Shown piece after piece: positions 8,289 through 15,524 of a DNA stretch of 64,000 bases. The notes below the pieces were generated by a model. That model ran no database searches. It worked only from the letters and a program-made list of their open reading frames with translations, and was not told the origin of the DNA. This DNA is from Pseudomonas putida (GTDB lineage: Bacteria; Pseudomonadota; Gammaproteobacteria; Pseudomonadales; Pseudomonadaceae), in the NCBI RefSeq assembly GCF_005080685.1, contig NZ_CP039371.1:1426001-1490000 (forward strand). Reading direction: 5' to 3'. Within the stretch, counting starts at the first letter, position 1. Each line of letters begins with the position of its first letter. Both the position numbers and the translations under genes were made by a program.

Positions 8289-10059
8289 CCTTCGCCTCGG
8301 GGCCGCGGCCCTGATCCTGTCGACCCTGAGCCTGGCGGCCTGTTCGCCTGGCGACGAGCAGCCGGCCAAGCCCGGCGCCCCGGCTCGCACTTCGGCGCAG
8401 CCGGTCGACAGCGCCAAGCTCGACAACCCCAAGCCGTTGCCGGGCGATGTCAGCCTCCCGCTGCCATGCGGCGGCGAGCTGGTGTTGCGCAGCGTCTACG
8501 TACTGGCCCAGGGCAGTCTGGACGACCGCGAGGTCAACCTCGGCTACCCGTTCAGCGAAGGAGAGGCCGGCTACAAGCAGTCGTTCATCTCCGGCTACCG
8601 ACGCGATTTCATCAATGGCCAGTTTGGCCTGCAGGACCTGTCTCCCGCGTGGCAGAAGGCTGTCGCGCCAAGCCTGCCGAAACTCGACCAGGGCGGCCCG
8701 CTCAAGCCGATGATGTACTTCATCGGCAAGTACGAGGTCACCGCGCGCCAATACGCCCAGGTGATGGCCCAGGCCCAGTCGCTGGCCAGTGGCGAGGCAG
8801 CCCCGGCCTGCCAGCCCGAGACCACGGCGGCGGGGCGCCTGCCCAAGGTCAAGCTGTCGCGTTTCGAGGCCGAGCGCTTTGCCGCGGTGTACAGCGCCTG
8901 GCTGCTCAAGAATCACCGCGACCTGCTGCCGGTCAGTGGCCGTGGCAGCAAGGCCGAGGAGGGCGGGGTCGGCTTCGTGCGCCTGCCGACCGAGGTGGAG
9001 TGGGAGTTCGCTGCCCGTGGCGGCTCGGCGGTGAGCCGCCAGGAATTGGAAGGGCGGTTGTTCCCACGTAAGGTCCAGGGCAGTGACAGCGACGGGCCGC
9101 TGGGCGACTGGGCGGTGTTCAACCAGGTGGCCGGCGGCACTGGCCAGGCTGCGCGGCTGATGCCGATCGGCACCAAGCTGCCCAACCCGCTGGGGCTGTT
9201 CGATGTGATCGGCAATGCCGCCGAGATGGTCCAGGAATCGTTCCAACTGGTGCATGCCGGCAGGCTGCAAGGCGCCTATGGCGGCTTCGTGGTCAAGGGC
9301 GGCAACTACCTCGAAGGCGAGGGCACGCTGTTCACTGGCATGCGCCGCGAATACCCCCTGTTCGGCGCCGATGGTACCGAGCAGCGCAACGAGACCACCG
9401 GTTTCCGGGTCGCCATCGGTGCCCTGTCGGCGCCCCGTTCGCGCTATCAGGAATTGTTCGAGCAATGGCAGAAAGAGGGCCGCCTGGCCAGCCTGACCGA
9501 CGACATCGACGCCGCCCAGGACCCGACCAAGCGCCTGGACAGCATCATCGCCGCCACCGTCGACCCACGCCAGCAGGCCGAACTGGGCCTGGTCAACGAA
9601 GAACTCAAGCGCAGCGTCTCGCTGATCGGCCGCCAGCGCGAAGAAGCCGCCGGCAACCTGATCCAGTCGGCCGCGCTGGTGGCCGAGACCATCAACAACT
9701 ACAACATCCGCCTGACCAACCTGCGCAACACTCAGGCCGAGGCCAAGGCACGCGGCGACCAGACCACCGTGCGCATGTACGCCGCAGCCATCGCCAACGG
9801 GCGCTCCGCCCTCGACGGCGCGGTGGCGATCTACATCGACAACCTGGCCAGTGGCACGCGCTACACCGATGCGGTGATCCAGGCGCAGTTCCAGCGGGTC
9901 AAGGAAGAGCTCAATCGCAAGCCGGTCCTGGGCAACAGCCTGGTCAGCCGCGCCACCCTGTTCGTCCGCCACGTTGGGGAGTACCGCCAGAACCGGCGGG
10001 CCGACCCGGCGACGATCCTCAAGGAGCTCCTGGCATCGGCCGCCGCGCGGCCTTCGTAG
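8281..10059 (+). CDS. tagR: TagR, formylglycine-generating-enzyme-like protein of the T6SS threonine-phosphorylation pathway
   Basis: A 592-residue exported protein. I chose the ATG at 8281 because AAGGA lies about 8 bases upstream and the protein then begins with a compact signal ending LSLAAC, a lipobox-like cleavage site. An in-frame ATG at 8260 would add seven residues. The central part has sulfatase-modifying-factor blocks: PMMYFIGKYEVTARQYAQV, RLPTEVEWEFAARGG, and NAAEMVQE with FVVKGGNY. TagR works in the periplasm, is held near the outer membrane by TagQ, and is needed for PpkA activation. The C-terminal 200 residues are largely helical. Confidence 0.9.
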   Translation: MSDLRLGAAALILSTLSLAACSPGDEQPAKPGAPARTSAQPVDSAKLDNPKPLPGDVSLPLPCGGELVLRSVYVLAQGSLDDREVNLGYPFSEGEAGYKQSFISGYRRDFINGQFGLQDLSPAWQKAVAPSLPKLDQGGPLKPMMYFIGKYEVTARQYAQVMAQAQSLASGEAAPACQPETTAAGRLPKVKLSRFEAERFAAVYSAWLLKNHRDLLPVSGRGSKAEEGGVGFVRLPTEVEWEFAARGGSAVSRQELEGRLFPRKVQGSDSDGPLGDWAVFNQVAGGTGQAARLMPIGTKLPNPLGLFDVIGNAAEMVQESFQLVHAGRLQGAYGGFVVKGGNYLEGEGTLFTGMRREYPLFGADGTEQRNETTGFRVAIGALSAPRSRYQELFEQWQKEGRLASLTDDIDAAQDPTKRLDSIIAATVDPRQQAELGLVNEELKRSVSLIGRQREEAAGNLIQSAALVAETINNYNIRLTNLRNTQAEAKARGDQTTVRMYAAAIANGRSALDGAVAIYIDNLASGTRYTDAVIQAQFQRVKEELNRKPVLGNSLVSRATLFVRHVGEYRQNRRADPATILKELLASAAARPS

Positions 10060-10130
10060 TGGCTTCTGCCTGACGTAACCCCGGGGTGGCATGAGCCCCC
10101 CGTTTCGACCCACCCACGTGAGAAAGCGAC

Positions 10131-11030
10131 ATGTTCAAGACCTTCATCACGGCCTCCCAGGCCCGTTCCACCCTGCTGCTGGCAGCAGGCTTCAGCACCG
10201 TTCTGCTGGCCGGCTGCTCCAGCTCGCCGATCTCCAAGGTCGGTGCCACGACCAAGGTCGAGTACTACCCGAGCTGCTACGAGCCGGTGCAACACCTGCG
10301 CTCCACCGACGGCGACATGACCAAGTCGGTTGCCAGCGGTGCGGTCATCGGTGCGCTCGGCGGTGCCCTGACCGGTGCCCTGGTCGACAAGGAAAACCGT
10401 GGCCGCAACGCCGCCATCGGTGCAGCGGGCGGTGCCCTGGTGGGCGGCGCAGCCGGTTACTACACCGAGCGCCAGAAGCAGATCAGCGACGACAAGCAAC
10501 GCATCGCCTCGTACGCCACCGACATCGACAAGAGCGCTGCCGACCTGGACCGCACCACTGCCTATGCCAAGGCTTCGCAGAGCTGCTACCAGCGTGAATT
10601 CAGCAGCCTGATCGAAGGCCGCAAGGCCAACCGCATCAACGACACCGAAGGGCGCAAGCGCCTGGCCGAGATCGTCTCCGGCCTGCAGGAGTCGAACAAG
10701 CTGCTGGCCACCGTCAATGGCCGTGTCGCGGAAAACCTCGACAGCTACACCCAGGCCTATGAGCAAGACCTCAAGCAAGTAGGTGTGGCGCGTACCGAAG
10801 TCGCTACCGTGGCCGCACCGGCCAAGACCACTGGCAAGAAGACCCAGGCCAAGAAAACCAACACGGCGGTGCCGCAAGAGGCCGTTGCCACCGAGAAGAC
10901 CCTGCAGAACGCCACCGCCAAGAAGGCCGAGGCCCAGCAGGTGGCCAATGCCGGCGTGGACCAGGTCAACAAAATGTGCCGCAGCCCCGACATGGGTGAC
11001 TGGGCGCCGGTGCCTTGCCCGAACGTGTAA
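10131..11030 (+). CDS. tagQ: TagQ outer-membrane lipoprotein (T6SS signalling)
   Basis: A 299-residue lipoprotein with a signal peptide ending VLLAGC, so the mature cysteine is near residue 29. Residues about 64–105 form a glycine-zipper pair (GAVIGALGGALTGALV, then AAIGAAGGALVGGAAGYY), followed by a helical region and a lysine/alanine-rich stretch. TagQ anchors TagR at the outer membrane in the H1 pathway. It follows tagR after 71 bases rather than overlapping it, and is the last gene of the recognised Tag set. Confidence 0.87.
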   Translation: MFKTFITASQARSTLLLAAGFSTVLLAGCSSSPISKVGATTKVEYYPSCYEPVQHLRSTDGDMTKSVASGAVIGALGGALTGALVDKENRGRNAAIGAAGGALVGGAAGYYTERQKQISDDKQRIASYATDIDKSAADLDRTTAYAKASQSCYQREFSSLIEGRKANRINDTEGRKRLAEIVSGLQESNKLLATVNGRVAENLDSYTQAYEQDLKQVGVARTEVATVAAPAKTTGKKTQAKKTNTAVPQEAVATEKTLQNATAKKAEAQQVANAGVDQVNKMCRSPDMGDWAPVPCPNV

Positions 11031-11073
11031 CCCACGCTTCGTTGCGCTCGCGCCAGCGCACGTGCAGCCCCGA

Positions 11074-11091
11074 GCAGGTCTTCTGACCTGC
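11074..11091 (+). other. Perfect 7-bp hairpin downstream of tagQ
   Basis: GCAGGTC and GACCTGC pair around TTCT between tagQ and the next gene. There is no following T-run, so it may be an mRNA-stabilising or weak attenuating hairpin rather than a terminator. Confidence 0.35.
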
Positions 11092-11143
11092 CGGGCAAGT
11101 GCGTGGGCCGGCGCAGCGGCTTGTCGACCGAAGGAGAGTTGTC

Positions 11144-12049
11144 GTGAATGATCTATTGCCCGATGTGCTGGGCAGCAACCGCCAGCAGATGGCGCGTCAG
11201 CGTCTGTTGTTGAGTCTCGATCAGCAGAAGCTGTTCAGGGCCATCGATGCCGACCCTGGCATCGTCGGCGCAGGCGTCGTCTATATCGATGCCCAGTACA
11301 ACGTCATCGTGCTACGTGAATTTCAGCCGATCTGCAGCATCGCGCCCAAGCGCATCATCCTGCAGGAGGCGCCGCCCTATACCTCGCCCGAACAGTTCAT
11401 GACCCAGTTGCAGACCGGCGCTCGGGAGCGCAAGGTCGTCAGCGAGGCCGTGAATGCGACCGCCACCTGCCTGTCGGCAGCCCTGGGTTGGATCGTCATG
11501 TTCAGTGGCACCGTCGCCGTACCGTTCACCGCCGGCGCCAGCTTGACCCTCACTGCAGTGGGTTACGCGGCTGCCGCTGCGGGTACCGGGCAGTGCATGA
11601 TGGGCGCTTATCGCGTTTACAACGAAATGAACGACCCGGAGCAGAACGACTGGCTCGATAACAACGACACCGTGCAGACTGTGATGGGTATCCTCGATGG
11701 TGTCTCGCTGCTGGGCGTCGGCGCCTCGGGCGCGACCACGGTGCGTTTCCTGCAAGTGCGTAAGGCCGCGACCGGTAAAGGCTGGACAGAGCTGTTCCAT
11801 AACCTCAGCCGCCAGCAACGCAAGGCACTGGCCAAGGAATTATTGCTGATCAAGCACCCGTCGCTCACGGCCAAGCAGCTCAAGCTGCAGCAAGCTGCGG
11901 GCACGGCGATCAAGCGTTTTACCCCCACAGAGATCCAGCACGCCACCAAGACCCTTATCCAGGATTCGATCGGCGCGTTGTCTGGCTTTGGCAGCAGTAG
12001 CTTCGTGCAATCGGTTGCAGTGGGGCTTTACGAGGAGATCAGCGAGTGA
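11144..12049 (+). CDS. Unassigned protein with hydrophobic hairpins, candidate T6SS-associated effector
   Basis: A 301-residue protein of unknown family. The GTG at 11144 is chosen because AAGGAG (11131–11136) sits at good spacing. Residues 1–100 are mixed and soluble (PGIVGAGVVYIDAQ at 38–51). Residues about 107–155 form a long hydrophobic, Gly/Ala-rich hairpin, and a second hydrophobic stretch covers about 178–200. The C-terminus is basic and helical. There is no signal peptide. It overlaps the next gene, a small membrane protein, by 4 bases and follows the T6SS control genes. A membrane-inserting effector with the next gene as immunity protein is an inference from layout and hydrophobicity, not from homology. 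Confidence 0.55.
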   Translation: MNDLLPDVLGSNRQQMARQRLLLSLDQQKLFRAIDADPGIVGAGVVYIDAQYNVIVLREFQPICSIAPKRIILQEAPPYTSPEQFMTQLQTGARERKVVSEAVNATATCLSAALGWIVMFSGTVAVPFTAGASLTLTAVGYAAAAAGTGQCMMGAYRVYNEMNDPEQNDWLDNNDTVQTVMGILDGVSLLGVGASGATTVRFLQVRKAATGKGWTELFHNLSRQQRKALAKELLLIKHPSLTAKQLKLQQAAGTAIKRFTPTEIQHATKTLIQDSIGALSGFGSSSFVQSVAVGLYEEISE

Positions 12050-12477
12050 CACGTGGCCAGGAACTACAGCGATTTCTTTCCCGTTATTTCGGCGTGTTCA
12101 TCGCCGAGTTTTTCCTGTCCTGCCTGACATTGGGCGGCACCGTCTCGTTGGTATTCTCCACCTATCTGCGTAGCCCCGACCGCGCGCAGCCCGTCATGGC
12201 GCTGGCCCTGGTAGCGGTGGTGAGTGCGGCTTCGCATATCGCCATGGTGCGCGGCTATGCCTGGGGCGTGCGTGGGGTGATTGGGCTGGTCGTGATTGCG
12301 CTTCTCGCCGTGCTGCCGAGCTATGGCTACCGACCGCACATGGGCGGTTACGTCTCGATATTGCTGTTCGGCTTGACGGCGTTGTTGATCGTCAACAGTC
12401 AGCGCTACCGAGAGATGCGCGTTCAACTGGTAGAGTACCGGCAGATTCGCAGGGCCAACCGTCAGGCGCTGAAGTGA
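12046..12477 (+). CDS. Small four-helix membrane protein, candidate immunity protein
   Basis: A 143-residue protein starting at a GTG that overlaps the preceding stop. It has four predicted transmembrane segments at about residues 14–34, 46–64, 73–90 and 98–116, with a basic C-terminal tail ending in RRANRQALK. No family is recognised. Coupling to a gene with hydrophobic hairpins next to a T6SS cluster is the usual layout of pore-forming effector/immunity pairs, but this is inference. Confidence 0.55.
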   Translation: MTRGQELQRFLSRYFGVFIAEFFLSCLTLGGTVSLVFSTYLRSPDRAQPVMALALVAVVSAASHIAMVRGYAWGVRGVIGLVVIALLAVLPSYGYRPHMGGYVSILLFGLTALLIVNSQRYREMRVQLVEYRQIRRANRQALK

Positions 12478-12509
12478 CCACTCTCACTGATACAACGAGG
12501 CAATTTTCG

Positions 12510-12965
12510 ATGATATTGCGCCGCCTGCGTACCGGGCTCGGATACCTGTTTTTGCCACTGCTCGCCGCCTGCAACGGGCACAAGGTCGAACGGGTCGTGG
12601 TGTATGAGAACAACGTCCATCACTGGCGCATCGAGCACGTGATGGCGCACAACTGGCCAGCGGGCACGCGCCAGTACTACGAAGTGTTCCTGAAGGACCG
12701 TTTGCTGATCCTGCCTGCCAAGGTCTTCGACGACGAGCGCGACATCCGCGAATTCATCGCTGCGGGTGGTTTCGATATCAGCAACTGGCGCAACGAAACG
12801 ATCATCGTGGCGTTCGAGAACATCAAAAAGGGCACCAGCCAGCACCTGATTCGTTCGCTGATGCTGACCCCGGAGTATGCCGAAGGGCAGGTGATCGTGA
12901 CGGACATGACCAGCCGTATGCAGGTGGTGGTAGAGCGGGTGGAGCCCCCGACCGAGGCCGAATAG
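12510..12965 (+). CDS. Hypothetical lipoprotein
   Basis: A 151-residue protein. The ATG at 12510 is preferred because GAGG (12497–12500) is well spaced and the product then begins with a lipoprotein signal ending FLPLLAAC (Cys at about 20). An in-frame GTG at 12474 overlaps the previous stop and would put 12 polar residues before the signal. The mature part is mixed alpha/beta with no recognised motif. It belongs to the same transcription unit as the two genes before it. Function unknown; periplasmic immunity or accessory roles are possible. Confidence 0.55.
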   Translation: MILRRLRTGLGYLFLPLLAACNGHKVERVVVYENNVHHWRIEHVMAHNWPAGTRQYYEVFLKDRLLILPAKVFDDERDIREFIAAGGFDISNWRNETIIVAFENIKKGTSQHLIRSLMLTPEYAEGQVIVTDMTSRMQVVVERVEPPTEAE

Positions 12966-12979
12966 CCGCATGACCGGCC

Positions 12980-13273
12980 TTAGTCCGGTGCGCGGCGCTC
13001 GGCACTCCGATGGACCCGACCTAGATACCCACCGCCCCCTCGGTGAACGGTGCTGGCCCTGTAGGAGCGGGTGTCTTGGTACAGGCCATGACGGTGTAGG
13101 CGCACGCTGCGGTGCTGGTCGGGGTCGAGTCGGCGGACGCCGTGATGGTCGTAATGCCGGCCAGCCATCCGACCAAGCTCCTGGGCGCAGAACCAGACTT
13201 GGGATTCGAGCCAGAGGGCGTGGAGCGGGCGGTTGTGGCGGGTGAAGAGGGTGGGGGGGAATTGATCGATCAT
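12980..13273 (-). pseudogene. Truncated BRO-type (phage antirepressor-like) remnant
   Basis: Reading from an ATG at 13273, the first 65 or so codons resemble a Pseudomonas BRO-N/antirepressor domain: PTLFTRHNRPLHALW, VWFCAQELGRM, then LDPDQHRSVRL. After GLYQDT the frame runs into CCCGCTCCTACAGG (13058–13071), which is a REP-arm sequence, and the rest (Gly/Arg-rich, 30 residues) no longer resembles the family. Intact members are much longer. I read this as a fragment cut at a REP sequence. The remaining bases of the nrdB–lipoprotein gap (12966–13456) hold nothing else I can support. Confidence 0.55.
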
Positions 13274-13456
13274 GGTGGGCCTTCCGGAAATAGAAGAGCC
13301 GTTGCTAACGGGAACGGGATTGCGCTGCGAAGCGTTCTTAGCGCTTGTACAAGCTAACGTCCGTGGGATGTGTTCACAGTATCGTTGGCTGTAGGAAGGG
13401 TCTGTAAATGCGTGGCGGCGCTCGATATCCGCGACGCTGCAACTACCAAGACGCCC

Positions 13457-13486
13457 AATAAAAAAGGCCACCTCTCGGCAGCCTTT
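13457..13486 (-). terminator. Rho-independent terminator of nrdB
   Basis: On the minus strand AAAGGCTGCC and GGTGGCCTTT pair (10 positions with two G-U pairs) around GAGA, followed by TTTATT. It lies about 30 bases after the nrdB stop. Confidence 0.8.
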
Positions 13487-13513
13487 CTTCAATGCTGATT
13501 CAACCTAGGAACA

Positions 13514-14764
13514 TCAATCCCAGCTCAAAGCCCCACCGGTCTGATACTCGATAACCCGAGTCTCGAAGAAGTTCTTCTCCTTCTTCAAGTCCATGATCTC
13601 GCTCATCCATGGGAACGGGTTGTTGGTCCCCGGGTACTCTTCCTTCAGGCCAATCTGGGTCAGACGACGGTTGGCGATGAACTTGAGGTAGTCCTCCATC
13701 ATCGCTGCGTTCATGCCCAGCACGCCGCGCGGCATGGTGTCACGGGCGTATTCGATCTCCAGCTGGGTCCCTTGCAGGATCATCTGGGTCGCTTCTTCCT
13801 TCATCGCTGCGTCCCACAGGTGCGGGTTCTCGATCTTGATCTGGTTGATCACGTCGATACCGAAGTTCAGGTGCATCGACTCGTCACGCAGGATGTACTG
13901 GAACTGCTCGGCAACGCCGGTCATCTTGTTGCGGCGACCCATCGACAGGATCTGGGTGAAGCCGCAGTAGAAGAAGATGCCTTCCAGTACGCAGTAGTAG
14001 GCGATCAGGTTGCGCAGCAGCTCCTTGTCGGTCTCGACGGTGCCGGTGTTGAATTCCGGATCGGAGATGGCGCGGGTGTACTTCAGGCCCCAGGCGGCTT
14101 TCTTCGCGACCGATGGGATCTCGTGGTACATGTTGAAGATCTCGCCTTCATCCATGCCCAGCGACTCGATGCAGTACTGGTAGGCGTGGGTGTGGATCGC
14201 CTCTTCGAAGGCCTGGCGCAGGATGTACTGGCGGCACTCCGGGTTGGTGATCAGGCGGTACACGGCCAGGGCCAGGTTGTTGGCGACCAGCGAGTCGGCG
14301 GTGGAGAAGAAGCCGAGGTTGCGCATGACGATGCGGCGCTCGTCCTCGGTCAGGCCGTCCTGGCTCTTCCACAGGGCGATGTCGGCGGTCATGTTGACCT
14401 CTTGCGGCATCCAGTGGTTGGCACAGCCATCGAGGTACTTCTGCCAGGCCCAGTCGTACTTGAACGGTACCAGCTGGTTGAGGTCGGCGCGGCAGTTGAT
14501 CATGCGCTTTTCGTCAACGGCGACGCGGGCCGAGGAACCTTCCAGCTCGGCCAGGCCTTCGGCGATGTCGAGGGCGTCGAGGGCGGCCTTGGCGCGCTTC
14601 ACCGCCTCGGAGTCGGCGGCAGTGGCAGCACGGGCTTCCAGGGCGGCGGCACCGCCGGCGCTGTCGAGCTTGTCCAGAGTGGCTGCGGCGTTGCCCTGTG
14701 GGGCTGCGGCGCCTTTGGCGGCGGCTTCGCCGTCTTCCTTGTCGAATTCGTCCCAGCTCAGCAT
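13514..14764 (-). CDS. nrdB: Ribonucleoside-diphosphate reductase class Ia, beta subunit
   Basis: A 416-residue radical-generating small subunit that supplies the tyrosyl radical to NrdA for dNTP synthesis. Helices carrying the di-iron ligands are visible (EEAIHTH, DESMHL), and the C-terminal tail that docks into NrdA is present ([10 protein letters not shown]). The N-terminal 70 residues are an alanine-rich low-complexity extension before the conserved core. The start at 14764 (MLSWDEFD) has AGGAG 9 bases upstream; a second ATG two codons earlier is possible. It is not directly joined to nrdA: about 760 bases, a terminator and a separate promoter region lie between, so it is probably transcribed independently, though under similar NrdR-like control. 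Confidence 0.96.
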   Translation of the reverse strand: MLSWDEFDKEDGEAAAKGAAAPQGNAAATLDKLDSAGGAAALEARAATAADSEAVKRAKAALDALDIAEGLAELEGSSARVAVDEKRMINCRADLNQLVPFKYDWAWQKYLDGCANHWMPQEVNMTADIALWKSQDGLTEDERRIVMRNLGFFSTADSLVANNLALAVYRLITNPECRQYILRQAFEEAIHTHAYQYCIESLGMDEGEIFNMYHEIPSVAKKAAWGLKYTRAISDPEFNTGTVETDKELLRNLIAYYCVLEGIFFYCGFTQILSMGRRNKMTGVAEQFQYILRDESMHLNFGIDVINQIKIENPHLWDAAMKEEATQMILQGTQLEIEYARDTMPRGVLGMNAAMMEDYLKFIANRRLTQIGLKEEYPGTNNPFPWMSEIMDLKKEKNFFETRVIEYQTGGALSWD

Positions 14765-14955
14765 GGTCATTGGCTCCTGCTTGAGGGTCACCCTCGGGCA
14801 ACCGGTTGGATAGTAAAAGTGTGATGCCTGTACGCAAGGCCGTTACGGCGTTAGGACAGCTCGAGAGGCTGACTCTCGTTTACATCTGAATGTGTTCTGG
14901 CATGTGCCTGGCCAAGCCTCGGAAGGGGCCAGGGCACGTGAACAAAAGGGCGCGA

Positions 14956-14961
14956 AGTATA
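14956..14961 (-). promoter_or_regulatory. Possible -10 element (TATACT) upstream of nrdB
   Basis: On the minus strand TATACT is followed by TCGCGCC, a common Pseudomonas start-site context, about 190 bases before the nrdB ATG. No good -35 is visible. Apart from this and the NrdR-like boxes, the 14765–15153 gap holds nothing else I recognise. Confidence 0.35.
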
Positions 14962-15093
14962 ACGGAATTCGCTCGGAATCGGGACGCGCAACACGTGCGG
15001 ACGGGGTAATTTTTCGACCGGTTTTGCGCGCATCCGTTCACGTATCTCGTGTCGTTTTCCACGGGAGGAGAGTGTAGCGGCAAATGTCTGGAT

Positions 15094-15140
15094 CTACCAC
15101 ATGTTGCGGTGGAATATTTTTAGTGCACTAGATGTTGTGT
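15094..15140 (-). promoter_or_regulatory. Paired NrdR-like boxes and possible promoter of nrdB
   Basis: Two 16-base boxes, 15094–15109 and 15125–15140, read on the minus strand as CCGCAACATGTGGTAG and ACACAACATCTAGTGC. They are exactly 31 bases apart, the three-helical-turn spacing typical of NrdR operator pairs. They share the core CAACAT.T.GT. A TTGAAA and an A/T-rich TAAAAAT flank the upstream box as a possible promoter. NrdR is the ATP/dATP-sensing repressor of ribonucleotide reductase genes. Confidence 0.6.
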
Positions 15141-15153
15141 TTTTCAAGCGTAG

Positions 15154-15223
15154 TCGCCGGCAAGCCGGCTCCTACAGGTACCTCGGCGCACTGGGGTACC
15201 TGTAGGAGCCGGCTTGCCGGCGA
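15154..15223. repeat. REP-type inverted repeat pair
   Basis: TCGCCGGCAAGCCGGCTCCT and its reverse complement face each other around a 12-base loop, with arms of about 28 bases ending in ACAGGTACC. Each arm also forms its own small hairpin (GCCGGCAAGCCGGC). It lies between nrdB and the small ORF at 15231. Confidence 0.85.
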
Positions 15224-15230
15224 TGGGCGC

Positions 15231-15362
15231 CTAATTGCAGCGCTTGCGCAGTGTCTCGACCACATGGGTCCGAGGATGCTTGCGCGCCTCTTCGACCGTG
15301 GTGAAACGGCCGGTTTCGGCGTTGCGGCCAATCTTGCGTGTCGCGGGTTTTTTCCGAGCCAT
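15231..15362 (-). CDS. Small basic hypothetical protein (43 aa)
   Basis: A 43-residue lysine/arginine-rich protein beginning MARKKPATRK and containing GRFTTVEEARKHP. The ATG at 15362 has GAGGG 8 bases upstream. It lies between nrdA and nrdB, after the nrdA terminator. The GRFTTVEEA segment resembles short Pseudomonas proteins that I remember only as hypothetical. Function unknown; the good ribosome site and compact composition argue that it is real. Confidence 0.6.
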   Translation of the reverse strand: MARKKPATRKIGRNAETGRFTTVEEARKHPRTHVVETLRKRCN

Positions 15363-15476
15363 GTGAACGCCCTCAGGGTAATGATCAGGCCGGTGCCAGG
15401 ACGGCGCCGGTCGTGCTCTTTTACCCAATACCCAGGGTGCAACGCAGGGGGTAAGGCCTCTCGGTGACACGGATAC

Positions 15477-15518
15477 AAAAATGCCGCGCGGGGCGCCCGT
15501 GGGCACCCCGCGCGGCAT
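15477..15518 (-). terminator. Rho-independent terminator of nrdA
   Basis: A perfect 13-base inverted repeat, ATGCCGCGCGGGG and its complement (15481–15493 and 15506–15518), with inner GCCC/GGGC pairing. On the minus strand it is followed by TTTTTG. It starts 7 bases after the nrdA stop. Confidence 0.88.
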
Positions 15519-15524
15519 CAGGCC

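Noticed and set aside
10060..10130. Possible terminator between tagR and tagQ
   Set aside because: A short GGGGTGG...CCCCCC pairing exists but without a T-run, and the genes belong to one known pathway.
13273..13492. Longer N-terminal extension of the BRO remnant
   Set aside because: The stretch upstream of ATG 13273 overlaps the nrdB terminator and shows no domain.
15154..15223. CRISPR-like repeat
   Set aside because: Only two facing arms and no direct-repeat/spacer series; it is a REP pair.
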